Positions 53,771 through 64,000 of a stretch of DNA of 64,000 nt are shown here, in pieces (position 1 is the stretch's first letter; each line of letters starts with the position of its first letter). Source of the DNA: Bufo bufo (Eukaryota > Chordata > Amphibia > Anura > Bufonidae); NCBI RefSeq assembly GCF_905171765.1, contig NC_053392.1:501748556-501812555 (forward strand), written 5' to 3'. Position numbers and translations under genes: made by a program. The notes beneath the pieces are model-generated. The model did not search any database and had not been told where the DNA came from. It was given only the letters and a program-made list of their open reading frames with translations.

Positions 53771-54792
53771 TGTCACAGTGGGGAGTGGGGGAAACACCCC
53801 ACCGTACAATGTAAAAGGGATAGGGGTAGCAGCTAGAGCAGGCTGCCAAGAAAAAGGGAGCTGGTCACCTCCTATAGCATCCCTAAATCTGGGCCTGTTC
53901 TCCTAACTGTATGAGCAGAGCCTTAAGGTAGGAGGGCCCATACACTGGAAACATCAGAACCCTGAATATCCCTGAATATCCCTGAGGTTAGGAGACAGGG
54001 ACAAGAGATAACCAGGTTCATCCAAGACACTGATCCATAAGCCTAGCTGCAGGGAAAATTGGACAACTGAATACAGCAACAGAGTCGGCAGGTAAGAACA
54101 CCAGAAACACACTTACCTGCCGCAGCCACCATGACTGGAACCCGTGCATAAGTACAGGTACACCAAATAGGACACCATACAAACAACACCACACACCGGA
54201 ATCCAGCACACCTGATACTGCCTGGACCCCATACAGCAAGGTGCACGGCAGCCCCAGGCAGCACTGCATCCAGACTTATGGTGCACCCCTCCGGGAAACC
54301 AGCCCCCTTCCGGAGGTATCAACATACCGGGTGACGAATAGCATACATGCATGGACCAACACCAACAACAGCACAGACATGTAACAACCAACAAAACGCT
54401 TCACTCACCCAGAACATAAACCCACACCACACATACAACAACTCAGAGTAAAGGTATAAGGAGGTTACATAAAGGAGGACAATTTATGTTCCATAAGGTC
54501 GCTCTCGAGGACTGGGCAGAAACACCCAGGCAAGGGGCAAAGCTCCGACACCAAGCAAGGCTGTAGTACAACTGCACCCAGCCAGCAAGCCACAGGTATA
54601 TATCAAGCCCGCGGCCACACCCAGAAAACACCTAAAACCCCACTAGCAATAAGAATACCCCTTTCTCACCAAACAGCAGGGAGGAAAACCTTATAGGGGA
54701 AGTGCACATGCAAACTGCCAACAACACGTTGCCACCGGCAACCAGTCTGCATAGCAACCGCATCATGGTCAAACACCAATATGACCATGACA
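53771..54792 (-). mobile_element. Solo LTR, 1.02 kb, 5-bp target duplication
   Basis: TGTCACAGTGGGG...GACCATGACA, flanked by gctat (53766-53770 and 54793-54797). On the minus strand the promoter-like GGGTGTGGC followed by ATATATA and the segment GGTTGCCGGTGGCAACG resemble the LTR at 6027-6787, so the two are probably related families in the same orientation. Confidence 0.85.
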
Positions 54793-54797
54793 GCTAT

Positions 54798-55876
54798 TTT
54801 CAGAACTCCCATAGAAGTGAAGGAGACAAGTTGTCCATGCACAACCACTTCTAAATTCAAAGCTGGCATGAGACAAGGCAGAGGTGGGACCTGCAACTAT
54901 CATACAATTATGGCATATCTTGTGAATTTGCCATAAATGTTGAGATACGAAAACCTCTTTAACCATAGCTTATGATATGGTGAATAATGTTGAGATTTTC
55001 GATATAAAGGAAAGTAGTCATAGATCATGCATATTTCTCCTTCATCTATTTTCAGGTCTGGTGGCCTCTAACAAGTTTCCCGTGGCAATCACGCTTCCTG
55101 TGTCCGCTGTCCAGATCTAAATATAGATGTGCCACATCTAATACTAAGTATAATAGATCTGGTACCAACACTAACAGAGCTATGTCCAATGTCAAAACAC
55201 AGAGGCCAGGAAATGCAGGTGTAGATGCCAAGTTCCACATCTGATGTCATGTATAAAGTTGGTATGTATGATTTCAATTGATGCCAGGTATAATACTGTC
55301 ATGTTTTATATGAAGCATTAGTGCTAATGCAAATTGCCAACCATAATATTTCTTACGAAAAACAAGGCATGTACCTGCCAAACCATGTTCCTGCGAGAAC
55401 TCTATTTTACTTAATGTGTGGTTGCCTCTCTTCTGTATATCATTTTGTATATTTAGCAAGAAGACGCTAAAAAGACTGAGCACTATAATTTCTAAAATAA
55501 CTGTACATACAATGCTTTTTAGAACTCTACAATGTACTGTGCCTGCACCTATGTAAGGAACATTTTGTACTTCTAAAGCACAGGAAAGGACATCGTCTAC
55601 TGTTCAGACTAAATTCAGATTATTTTCACACTTAGGAAGAGGCTGTGGTGCTCACAGAGGTCACAGTCTCTTCTGACAGCTAATCAGCAGGGGTGCAAGG
55701 AGTCGACCCCGCACTGATAAATACTAATGACCTACTGTATCCTGAAGATAGTGTAACCGTCAACTGGACATCTCTCCCACCTCAACCATGTCCACCCAAC
55801 CTTTTCATCATGGGCGGAGGGGCAGCGACAATGGGGCACACAAGTATCATATGAACATCAGTGGCTGCTTACCCTA
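54798..55876. other. Anonymous DNA
   Basis: Nothing recognised; short open frames only. Confidence 0.35.
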
Positions 55877-55878
55877 TA

Positions 55879-57529
55879 CAGTCAGGTCCATATATATTGG
55901 GACATTGACACAATTCTAACATTTTTGGCTCTATACACCACCACAATGGATTTGAAATGAAACGAGCAAGATGTGCTTTAACTGCAGACTGTCAGCTTTA
56001 ATTTGAGGGTATTTACATCCAAATCAGGTGAACGGTGTAGGAATTACAACAGTTTGCATATGTGCCTCCCACTTGTTAAGGGACCAAAAGTAATGGGACA
56101 TAATAATAATCATAAATCAAACTTTCACTTTTTAATACTTGGTTGCAAATCCCTTGCAGTCAATTACAGCCTGAAGTCTGGAACGCATAGACATCACCAG
56201 ACGCTCGGTTTCATCCCTAGTGATGCTCTGCCAGGCCTCTACTGCAACTGTCTTCAGTTCCTGCTTGTTCTTGGGGCATTTTCCCTTCAGTTTTGTCTTC
56301 AGCAAGTGAAATGCATGCTCAATCGGATTCGGGTCAGGTGATTGACTTGGCCATTGCATAACATTCCACTTCTTTCCCTTAAAAAACTCTTTGGTTGCTT
56401 TTGCAGTATGCTTTGGGTCATTGTCCATCTGCACTGTGAAGCGCCGTCCAATGAGTTCTGAAGCATTTGGCTGAATATGAGCAGATAATATTGCGCGAAA
56501 CACTTCAGAATTCATCCTGCTGCTTTTGTCAGCAGTCACATCATCAATAAATACAAGAGAACCAGTTCCATTGGCAGCCATACATGCCCATGCCATGACA
56601 CTACCACCACCATGCTTCACTGATGAGGTGGTATGCTTAGGATCATGAGCAGTTCCTTTCCTTTTCCATACTCTTCTCTTCCCATCACTTTGTTACAAGT
56701 TGATCTTGGTCTCATCTGTCCATAAGATGTTGTTCCAGAACTGTGAAGGATTTTTTAGATGTCGTTTGGTAAACTGTAATCTGGCCTTCCTGTTTTTGAG
56801 GCTCACCAATGGTTTACATCTTGTGGTGAACCCTTTGTATTCACTCTGGTGAAATCTTCTCTTGATTGTTGACTTTGACACACATACACCTACCTCCTGG
56901 AGAGTGTACTTGATCTGGCCAACTGTTGTGAAGGGTGTTTTCTTCACCCGGGAAAGAATTCTTCGGTCATCCACCACAGTTGTTTTCTGTGGTCTTCCGG
57001 GTCTTTTGGTGTTGCTGAGCCCACCGGTGCGTTCCTTCTATTTAAGAATGTTCCAAACAGTTGTTTTGGCCACGCCTAATGTTTTTTGCTATCTCTCTGA
57101 TGGGTTTGTTTTGTTTCTTTCAGCCTAATGATGGCTTGCTTCACTGATAGTGACAGCTCTTTGGATCTCATCTTGAGAGTTGACAGCAACAGATTCCAAA
57201 TACAAATAGCACACTTGAAATGAACTCTGGACCTTTTATTTGCTCATTGTAATTGGGATAATGAGGGAATAACACACACCTGGCCATGGAACAGCTGAGA
57301 AGCCAATTGTCCCATTACTTTTGGCCCCTTAACAAGTGGGAGGCACATATGCAAACTGATGTAATTCCTGCACCGCTCACCTGATTTGGATGTAAATACC
57401 CTCAAATTAAAGCTGACAGTCTGCAGTTAAAGCACATCTTGTTCGTTTCATTTTAAATCCATTGTGGTGGTGTATAGAGCCAAAAATGTTAGAATTGTGT
57501 CGATGTCCCAATATTTATGGACCTGACTG
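55879..57529 (-). mobile_element. Tc1-type transposon (DD34E) with ~220-bp TIRs
   Basis: CAGTCAGGTCCATATATATT at the left is mirrored at the right. The inverted repeats extend for about 220 bp with few mismatches (55879-56100 and 57308-57529), flanked by TA (55877-55878 and 57530-57531). Full length at 1651 bp. The transposase on the minus strand is disrupted. Confidence 0.95.
56132..57171 (-). pseudogene. Tc1 transposase (DD34E), frame-broken
   Basis: Starts near 57171 (MRSKELSLSVKQAIIRLKE) with a frameshift soon after. It continues with a paired-like DNA-binding region (57000-56700) and WTDETKINL (first Asp) before a stop at about 56693. The last part, 56620-56132, has GGGSVMAWACMAANGTG, VQMDNDPKHTA (second Asp) and SPDPNPIEHAF (Glu), 34 residues apart, ending CKGFATKY. 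Confidence 0.92.
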
Positions 57530-57795
57530 TATATCTGCACTCTTCCTTTTCTGTTATAGGATATAGAAGCCACTTTCTGTATACAGCTTTTTGCCTCAGT
57601 ACAATATAGTGTTTTTTGCCCGTTTATATGACTAAAGAATTGCTGGGGGCTTTAATCCTTTAACCCCTTGCAGCCAGCATGTATGTATTTGTATTTGAAC
57701 CATATATTCCACTACATACTGGCCGGTGACTGACCACAGAGAATATTATGTTGTGTGGCTGCACTTTTAATACCTGAAATACTATACCTGTGTTA

Positions 57796-58211
57796 GGCTA
57801 CTTTCACACTTGCGGCAGTGTGATCCGGCGGGCAGTTCCGCATCCGGATGCGGATTCGTCTCACAAATGCATTGCAGGAACGGATCCGTCTCTCCGCTTG
57901 TCATGCGGACAGACGGATCCGTCTTGTATCTTTTTTCACATTTTGAATGCCGGATCCGGCACTAATACATTACTATGGGGGAAAATGCAGGATCCGGCAT
58001 TCACGCAAGTCTTCAATTTTTTTTCGCCGGAGATAAAACCGTAGCATGCTACGGTTTTCTCTTTTGCCTGATCAGTCAAAATGACTAAACTGAAGACATC
58101 CAGATGCACCCTGAACGGATTACTCTCCATTCAGATCAGTTCTTTTCCGATATAGAGCCCCTCTGACGGAACTCTATGCCGGAAAAGAAAAACGCTAGTG
58201 TGAAAGTACCC
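57796..58211. mobile_element. MITE, TTA target, 416 bp
   Basis: GGCTACTTTCACACTTGCGG and CGCTAGTGTGAAAGTACCC inverted ends, flanked by TTA (57793-57795 and 58212-58214). Same family as 51073-51519 and 13649. Confidence 0.88.
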
Positions 58212-58214
58212 TTA

Positions 58215-58457
58215 GCAGGGCTTCCACCACCGTGTTTTCCCTCTTTGTGTATTTGGAGACACGTGTAGAGATATGTACCACCATTCCGGGCCTGCACTTT
58301 CCCTCCTGACATATCAGATATTTTGCTAATATGGATTGTTATATTTGCGGGGTATTATTCCCCACCCCCCACATTGTCATTGCTATCAGTTACCGTTTGT
58401 ACATCCAGGGATATTGTACATGTTCACATTCTTATTTTCTATACTCCTTTATATGAA
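58215..58457. other. Repeat-like DNA split by the mariner insertion
   Basis: Ends ctttatatgaata next to the mariner; the sequence to the right (59661 on) may continue the same older repeat. Not classified. Confidence 0.35.
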
Positions 58458-58459
58458 TA

Positions 58460-59660
58460 TTCAGGGTGGGCCATTTATATGGATACACCTTAATAAAATG
58501 GGAATGGTTGGTGATATTAACTTCCTGTTTGTGGCACATTAGTATATGTGAGGGGGAAACTTTTCAAGATGGGTGGTGACCATGGCGGCCATTTTGAAGT
58601 CAGCCATTTTGAATCCAACTTTTGTTTTTTCAATAGGAAGAGGGTCATGTGACACATCAAACTTATTGGGAATTTCACAAAAAAAACAATTGTGTGCTTG
58701 GTTTTAACGTAACTTTATTCTTTCATGAGTTATTTACAAGTTTCTGACCACTTATAAAATGTGTTCAATGTACTGCCCATTGTGTTGGATTGTCAATGCA
58801 ACCCTCTTCTCCCACTCTTCACAACACTGATAGCAACACCGCAGGAGAAATGCTAGCACAGGCTTCCAGTATCCGTAGTTTCAGGTGCTGCACATCTTGT
58901 ATCTTCACAGCATAGACAATTGCCTTCAGATGACCCAAAGATAAAAGTCTAAGGGGGTCACTGGATATGCGAAATTGCTACATGATGATGTGTTTCCCTC
59001 TTTATGCACTGAAGCTGGCACGTTCCCTGAGTTTTTCCAGCAAGATGGTGCACCACCACATTATGGGTGTCAGGTCCGAGCATTCCTAGATGAACAGTTT
59101 CCTGGAAAGTGGATTGGTCGTCGTGGGCCAGTTGAATGGCCCCCAAGGTCTCCCGATCTGACCCCCTTAGACTTTTATCTTTGGGGTCATCTAAAGGCAA
59201 TTGTCTAAGCTGTGAAGATACGAGATGTGCAGCACCTGAAACTACGGATACTGGAAGCCTGTGCTAGCATTTCTCCTGCTGTGTTGCTATCAGTGTGTGA
59301 AGAGTGGGAGAAGAGGCTTGCATTGACAATCCAACACAATGGGCAGCACATTGAACACATTTTATAAGTGGTCAGAAACTTGCAAATAACTCATGAAAGA
59401 ATAAAGTTAAGTTAAAACCAAGCACACCATTGTTTTTCTTGTGAAATTCCCAATAAGTTTGATGTGTCACATGACCCTCTTCCTATTGAAAAAACTAAAG
59501 TTGGATTCAAAATGGCCGACTTCAAAATGGCCGCCATGGTCACCACCCATCTTGAAAAGTTTCCCCCCTCACATATACTAATGGGCCACAAACAGGAAGT
59601 TAATATCACCAACCATTCCCATTTTATTAAGGTGTATCCATATAAATGGCCCACCCTCTA
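58460..59660 (+). mobile_element. mariner-type element with ~500-bp inverted arms
   Basis: TTCAGGGTGGGCCATTTATA at the left; at the right ATAAATGGCCCACCCTCTA. The arms run about 58460-58963 and 59159-59660 and are near-identical inverted copies, leaving about 195 bp in the middle. TA flanks at 58458-58459 and 59661-59662. The right arm includes part of the transposase gene, so the left arm carries the same coding sequence in reverse. Confidence 0.88.
58975..59208 (+). pseudogene. mariner-type transposase, C-terminal catalytic part (DD41D-like)
   Basis: FFQQDGAPPHYGCQVRAFLD (second Asp), then EWPPRSPDLTPLDFYLWGHL; the final Asp in PLD lies 41 residues after the second. The residues and spacing fit a DDxD mariner-related group. 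The N-terminal two-thirds, including the DNA-binding domain and first Asp, is absent. Ends at 59208. Confidence 0.85.
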
Positions 59661-59662
59661 TA

Positions 59663-60368
59663 TGTGTTCTTTTTTTGCTTTTTGTAAGCATCATAAGGAC
59701 TATAGTAAAACCTATCTGGTGGTGGTATCTATCCCTTGTCAGGGTCTCCCAGGGATGGATAGAAGGTTCATTACACGGGATCGCCCCCATTCGGAGAGGC
59801 TATTCTGTTTATAGGCAGGGCCAATAGACTATAGGGGCAGCGTTAAGGGTAAGATTTTTATTTTCTTATTAATAGGATACCCAACGCTTTGGCTTTCCTG
59901 CTACCTTTTATTTCACTATATTGGGGTATTTTTAACTATAAACAATAAAGGCCAGCTGTAGCAAGATTTTTTCTGATTATCCTATATATGAGTGATTTTA
60001 TTCTATCCTGAGGATGGGTCATCTTAAACACTTGGACAACCTAACAAAAAAGAAATGGAACATTTTCCATGTGGCTTGAGTAAATACTGACATTTTGACC
60101 TCTGTTTCAAGCCAAATGGGATCCATCAACAAATTTGTTTTGTTATGTTTTTGTCATATATGACATGAAATAACATAAAGCTGAAAATACATATTAAATA
60201 CTGAAAAATGTATCATCCTAACCACAAAAGATGAAATTCTTATGCTTCCGGTGACTTATACAAAGTTCTGTTCTCTGTAATCCATGGTCCTTCAATGAAC
60301 TAGAATGACACGTAGTATAGGACACATTTTAAGCTTGAAATTGTGAGTTTGGCAAATTTTATATTTAA
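59663..60368. other. Anonymous DNA
   Basis: Contains an aacaataaaggcc motif and a cctgaggatgggtcatctt scrap similar to TTAA MITEs; no gene. Confidence 0.35.
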
Positions 60369-60387
60369 TCTATCTATCTATCTATCT
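60369..60387. repeat. (CTAT)n microsatellite
   Basis: About five tetranucleotide units. Confidence 0.9.
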
Positions 60388-60394
60388 GCTAAAT

Positions 60395-61522
60395 CAGTGT
60401 TTCTCAACTTCAGTCCTCACGACCACCCATCAGGTCAAGTTTTCAGGATTTCCTTAGTATTCAGCAGGTGATATAATTAGTGTTAATGCATCAGGACTGA
60501 CCACAGGTATTCATTCTGGGTCATATTCTCAAATATTGGTAATTAGTAATTGGTAATTAATCCCATGAGATAAAGTACAGAACCAGAGGATCAAAAGCGC
60601 TTAAAGAAAGGGATCGGTGAATATTCGTTTCTAAAGAAAAGCTGGATATCTGTCTTCCTTGCTGAGATTTTTCTTCCCTGGTGAGAATCAACCCTGCGTA
60701 ATACAAACAAACAGCGCAGAAGGAATTTACTACCAGGTGATCTCCAGGACAGCACAGCTATACACGACCACCGAGGATCCCGAATCCTGCAAAAAGACCT
60801 TCACCAGCCTTGCGGCAATCAAAACCGCACTATACCGCAGCCTATAAAGATCTTCACTACACGTGGGACGCCACGAGTGATATAACAAAACCGGCACTAC
60901 TCAATCCAAAACAGTGAGTAAAATCATTCCGGTTTATTTCCACAAATAGGCAGCGACATTGTAGCAGCATTATATCGAATATGTGAAGTGGAGACTAAGT
61001 TATAAAGGATACAAGTGATCTCTTAAAAACTGTATCTGATTATTAGATCGATCTCCAACACTCAAATACCATCCATCGGGATATCAATTGGGTTAATTAA
61101 CCCTTTGGAGAGACTGCATACTTTCACAAAAACTCTGTTTAAATACAGACAAGCACTAAATTCCACTAAATTATATTAAATAATACTACTGTACTTTAGA
61201 TATTTTATGAATTTTAAACTAATATTTTTTAGTTATGTATTTTAGCATGTTTGAATAAATATTATATGTCACAACGAATAAATATTGTTATACCAATTCT
61301 CCTTGTGGAACCAAGTGGTGGTGTGCCCTACTATTCTATATCTTTTTTCTTAATCATTTTCAGAGGATTGGGTGAATCCTTTTGGTAGGAGCACCCATAC
61401 CGCTCTTGATTAGTAGGTGAGCCCTCTCTAAACATTTAATCATATTCTCAAATCATTAACAGCAGATGGACCCTGAGGACTTGAGTATAGAAACTTCTGA
61501 GGACTGGAGTTGGGAAACACTG
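60395..61522. mobile_element. hAT MITE split by another insertion
   Basis: Left CAGTGTTTCTCAACTTCAGT and right ACTGGAGTTGGGAAACACTG are inverted hAT-type ends. The interior is interrupted at 60535-61439. The outer target duplication is not recognisable. Confidence 0.75.
60535..61439. mobile_element. 905-bp insertion with a 14-bp target duplication
   Basis: Flanked by the exact 14-bp repeat tcatattctcaaat (60521-60534 and 61440-61453). It begins attggtaattagtaattggt and ends cctctctaaacattta. No coding domain. The length of the duplication suggests a LINE- or Penelope-type insertion. A gagc.c.cttgattag motif near the right end resembles one in the foldback at 32810-32830. Confidence 0.8.
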
Positions 61523-62094
61523 TTCAAATAGATGAACAAAAGTTGCAGCACTCAACGAAAATCCAGTGGCGTTTCCATTCCCGAATGAAACTTTTTTCAA
61601 GCAAGTTTCAATGTGGAAATGAAACTTTGTACTAATATGAGCTAATAAACCTTCACTTGTTGTTCACTGGATTCGATTTTATTTTATAATTCTACATTTT
61701 TATTCATTAATTTATTTTAAGTGTGTGTGGATTAAATTCCCCTTAATAATGTTAACATAGAAAGACAAGTTTATTCTTAGAAAGCCATGCAGCCATCTAA
61801 CAATGCAACGATGTCTGTCCCTATCAATCAAGCAGCAGGTGGGTGCTTCTTATCCAGCAGGGACCACCAATCACAGGTGAAGAACTCTTGCTGGTGAGAC
61901 TCGCTCATCCCCATGCAACATAAACTGACATGTGCTGGATTTTATCATAAGTTGACATGGTGCAGTTTTGTTCTGACAAATATTCTGTGTAGAAGAGATT
62001 TGCCAAAATCTCATCCACCTTTTGGCTACTGTAAATACTGCATGATTTTCATACAAAATCCGATACACAAAACGTGCAGTGTATACGTCTCATT
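61523..62094. other. Anonymous DNA
   Basis: Nothing recognised. Confidence 0.35.
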
Positions 62095-62407
62095 AGGGGC
62101 GTAACTAAAGGCTCATGGGCCCTAATGCAAGAGTTTGGCTTGGGTCCCCCATCCCTCAGCGCTTTGTGGCCAGGGGCAGGGAAGCACATGGCCTTCATGC
62201 TGCCTGAGGCAAAAATTTAAACAGCACCCCCCACCCCTCCATGCCAAATTCTTGACCTAACGCTTTCCCTTCAGCCAGAGGTGTAACTTGACCTGCATGC
62301 ACTTTCTATAATACTTGTGTCTTCTCATGCGGCACAAGGGTCTTTGGGCCCCCTCAGGCTCCTGGGCCCGGACTGCTACCTCTGCACCCCCCTATAGCTA
62401 TGCCCCT
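62095..62407. mobile_element. hAT-like MITE ('AGGGGCGTAACTA'), 313 bp
   Basis: AGGGGCGTAACTAAAGGCTC at the left and TATAGCTATGCCCCT at the right, inverted. The interior holds gggccc-rich segments. A fragment of the same family is at 36303. Confidence 0.7.
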
Positions 62408-63229
62408 GCATCTCAGGCAGGCGTACCCTACAAATGAAGTTCAAATTAGTCTAGTGCAGGGAAATTTTAAATGTTCCCTTCTTTGGATTGTCAGACCTTG
62501 TGGCTCACAAGGAGTAAGGGACAACAGGCAGTTTTCCAACCATGTAAGTAAGACATTTTGTCCTGAAATTTTGTTTTTGTGATAATGACACTTTAACTCT
62601 TCGAGGTACTTGATTTACCAAAAAGTCAACCTGTTGCCGTACAATATTATAAAGTGCTGTGTCAGCTCTGCTGCATTTGATAATGTAATTTGGGCCACAG
62701 TACATCTGCAATTGTGAAACCAGCTAGCTACTGCTCCAAAGAAGGCACTGGACTGTATTGTAGCTGTAAGTAAACCGCTGTACAGTACTTACAATCTGCT
62801 TCAGAGCTTATAATGGCATTAGCGCCAGTGAACATATGGGTATATGAGCAACACCAGCCAACTACCAATTTACACCTAAAATAACTAATGCCCACATACT
62901 GTAGGTGGGTAACGAGAGAATAGTTCTACATGAACACATAAGAATTCAAGTGTACGGAGCACTATAATTAGCAGTTTTACTATATCCTACATACAGTCAT
63001 AGATCCCAAGTGATGTCATCACCAGAGATCTCCTGGTGTATGTCAGATCCTGACAAGTAAATTAGCTTCATAATTGCATTCATTACAGTGATCCATCTCC
63101 TGTCTTTTGTTTAAACAGCCTGACACATTGGTGCAGGTTCCCAGTGTTTTGAACTAGCTCAAGATGTGTGGCAATGAAAGATATCATGAATATTGCTTCA
63201 TACATAATGCTAACAGTCACTCCAAATAC
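62408..63229. other. Anonymous DNA
   Basis: Nothing recognised. Confidence 0.35.
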
Positions 63230-63530
63230 TGTGACACAGTGAGGGGTTGTGTCTGGCAAGGCAGGTATTTTCCTCCCAGCATGTGCAGCTGGGCTGGTTT
63301 CCAGCCAGGAGAGGTCAAATACCGGACCGGAGTTTAAGTGCCGGTCCGGGTTTTGGCAGCACCTGGCTGTCCTTAAATAGGCAGCTGGGCTCAGCAGAGA
63401 TGTCTCTGTTTTTGGGATCTGAGGCTTTGTGCCGTGCTGGAGGGCTGAGAGCCGCACGCTGGGGAAACAGGCTCCCTAAAGCCTGCTGTCCCCTTCCAGC
63501 AAGGGGACTTGTGTTATATGAACTTTCCAT
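63230..63530 (+). mobile_element. Gypsy LTR/leader remnant
   Basis: Starts TGTGACACAGTGAGGGGTTG, a frog Gypsy LTR-like opening, with a TATA-like ttaaata at about 63375 and a G/C-rich U5-like part. It passes directly into reverse transcriptase sequence at about 63530, so gag, protease and the start of RT are deleted. Confidence 0.55.
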
Positions 63531-63993
63531 AGTGTATCCCATGCCCCGGGTGGAAGAGCTCATCAAGAGGTTAGGACAAGCCCGGTATTTTTCTGTTTTG
63601 AACCACACGAAAGGGTACTGGCAGGTGCCCTTAACGGTGGCTGCCAAAGATAAAACTGCCTTCATAACGCCTAAGGGGCTGTATCAATATAAGGCCTTAC
63701 CCTTTGGTCTGTATGGCGCTCCCACCACTTTTCAGCGACTAATGGACATTGTGCTTCGTCCACATCGTCGGTACTCTTCGGCTTACCTGGATTATATTGT
63801 TATCCACAGTAGCGACTGGGAAAGTCACCTACCCAAAGTGCAGGCTGTAGTGGACTCCTTTCGGAAAGCTGGCCTAACCGCTAACTCAAAAAAATGTGCG
63901 ATAGGGTTAGAAGAGATTAAGTACTTGGTGTATGTCATTGGCCACGGAGTCATCAAACCCCAAGTGTACAAAATAGAGGCGATACGGAATTAG
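63530..63993 (+). pseudogene. pol: Gypsy reverse transcriptase fragment
   Basis: MPRVEELIKRLGQARYFSVL, TKGYWQVPLT, KALPFGLYGAPTTFQRLMD, YLDYIVIHS and CAIGLEEIKYLVYVIG are RT palm, fingers and thumb motifs of a Gypsy group different from the chromovirus at 15920. The catalytic YLDD has become YLDY and the first catalytic Asp position reads N (VLNHTKGYW), so it is inactive. It ends at a stop at 63991-63993, near the window edge. Confidence 0.92.
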
Positions 63994-64000
63994 CCCCGAC

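Noticed and set aside
54018..54394. Overlapping minus-strand frames rich in Val/Leu/Cys
   Set aside because: They lie inside a solo LTR and have no protein family features.
1..64000. A host protein-coding gene or tRNA gene
   Set aside because: Reading all frames I found only transposable-element domains; no tRNA cloverleaf with A and B boxes was recognised by eye, though a dedicated scan would be more sensitive.

Overview
The window looks like repeat-dense, non-genic nuclear DNA from an anuran amphibian, probably a neobatrachian frog or toad. That assignment rests on recognising MITE and transposon families typical of frog genomes: TTAA-flanked MITEs, MITEs starting GGCTACTTTCACAC, BED-finger hAT transposons with TAGNGNTGAGCG ends, and a LINE tail ending in repeated CTATGTAA. 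I found no host protein-coding exon, no tRNA gene and no functional rRNA gene. Every coding signal I can support belongs to a transposable element, and almost all are broken.

Layout. 1-10200: a GC-rich 'ggcataactactgtg' minisatellite hit by two hAT MITEs (1-719), an 8.2 kb BED-type hAT (1064-9289, 8-bp target duplication) and a solo LTR (9639-10140). The hAT carries tandem arrays on both sides of its transposase and has its own solo LTR inside the transposase. 10200-13650: largely anonymous, with a hAT MITE end and a probable LTR. 13649-21830: a nested stack, MITE > non-autonomous hAT > chromodomain Gypsy retrotransposon with near-identical LTRs. 21943-28510: MITEs and a repeat split by a 4.35 kb piggyBac. 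29100-35920: MITEs, a DD36E Tc1 element and a foldback element. 36000-42135: a second copy of the split repeat containing a Penelope-like fragment with a hammerhead-ribozyme-like motif, a long hairpin, the C-terminal end of a Penelope GIY-YIG protein, and the 3' half of another hAT whose 41-bp satellite encloses an antisense 18S rRNA fragment. 42892-50700: a hAT 5' end and a third hAT in reverse orientation, interrupted by a CR1/L2-type LINE and by tandem palindromes. 51070-64000: MITEs, two more solo LTRs, a DD34E Tc1 element, a mariner with ~500-bp inverted arms, a split hAT MITE and a Gypsy reverse transcriptase fragment.

How it fits together. The genes here do not form a pathway; the structure is a record of sequential insertion. 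Intact target duplications fix the order of many events. The Gypsy element 15920-21404 is among the youngest (LTRs differ at only a few positions) and shows a clear self-priming arrangement like that of Tf1 and fish sushi elements. The most unusual observations are the 18S fragment inside a transposon satellite, the ribozyme-like motif, and the habit of all three hATs of carrying large tandem arrays.
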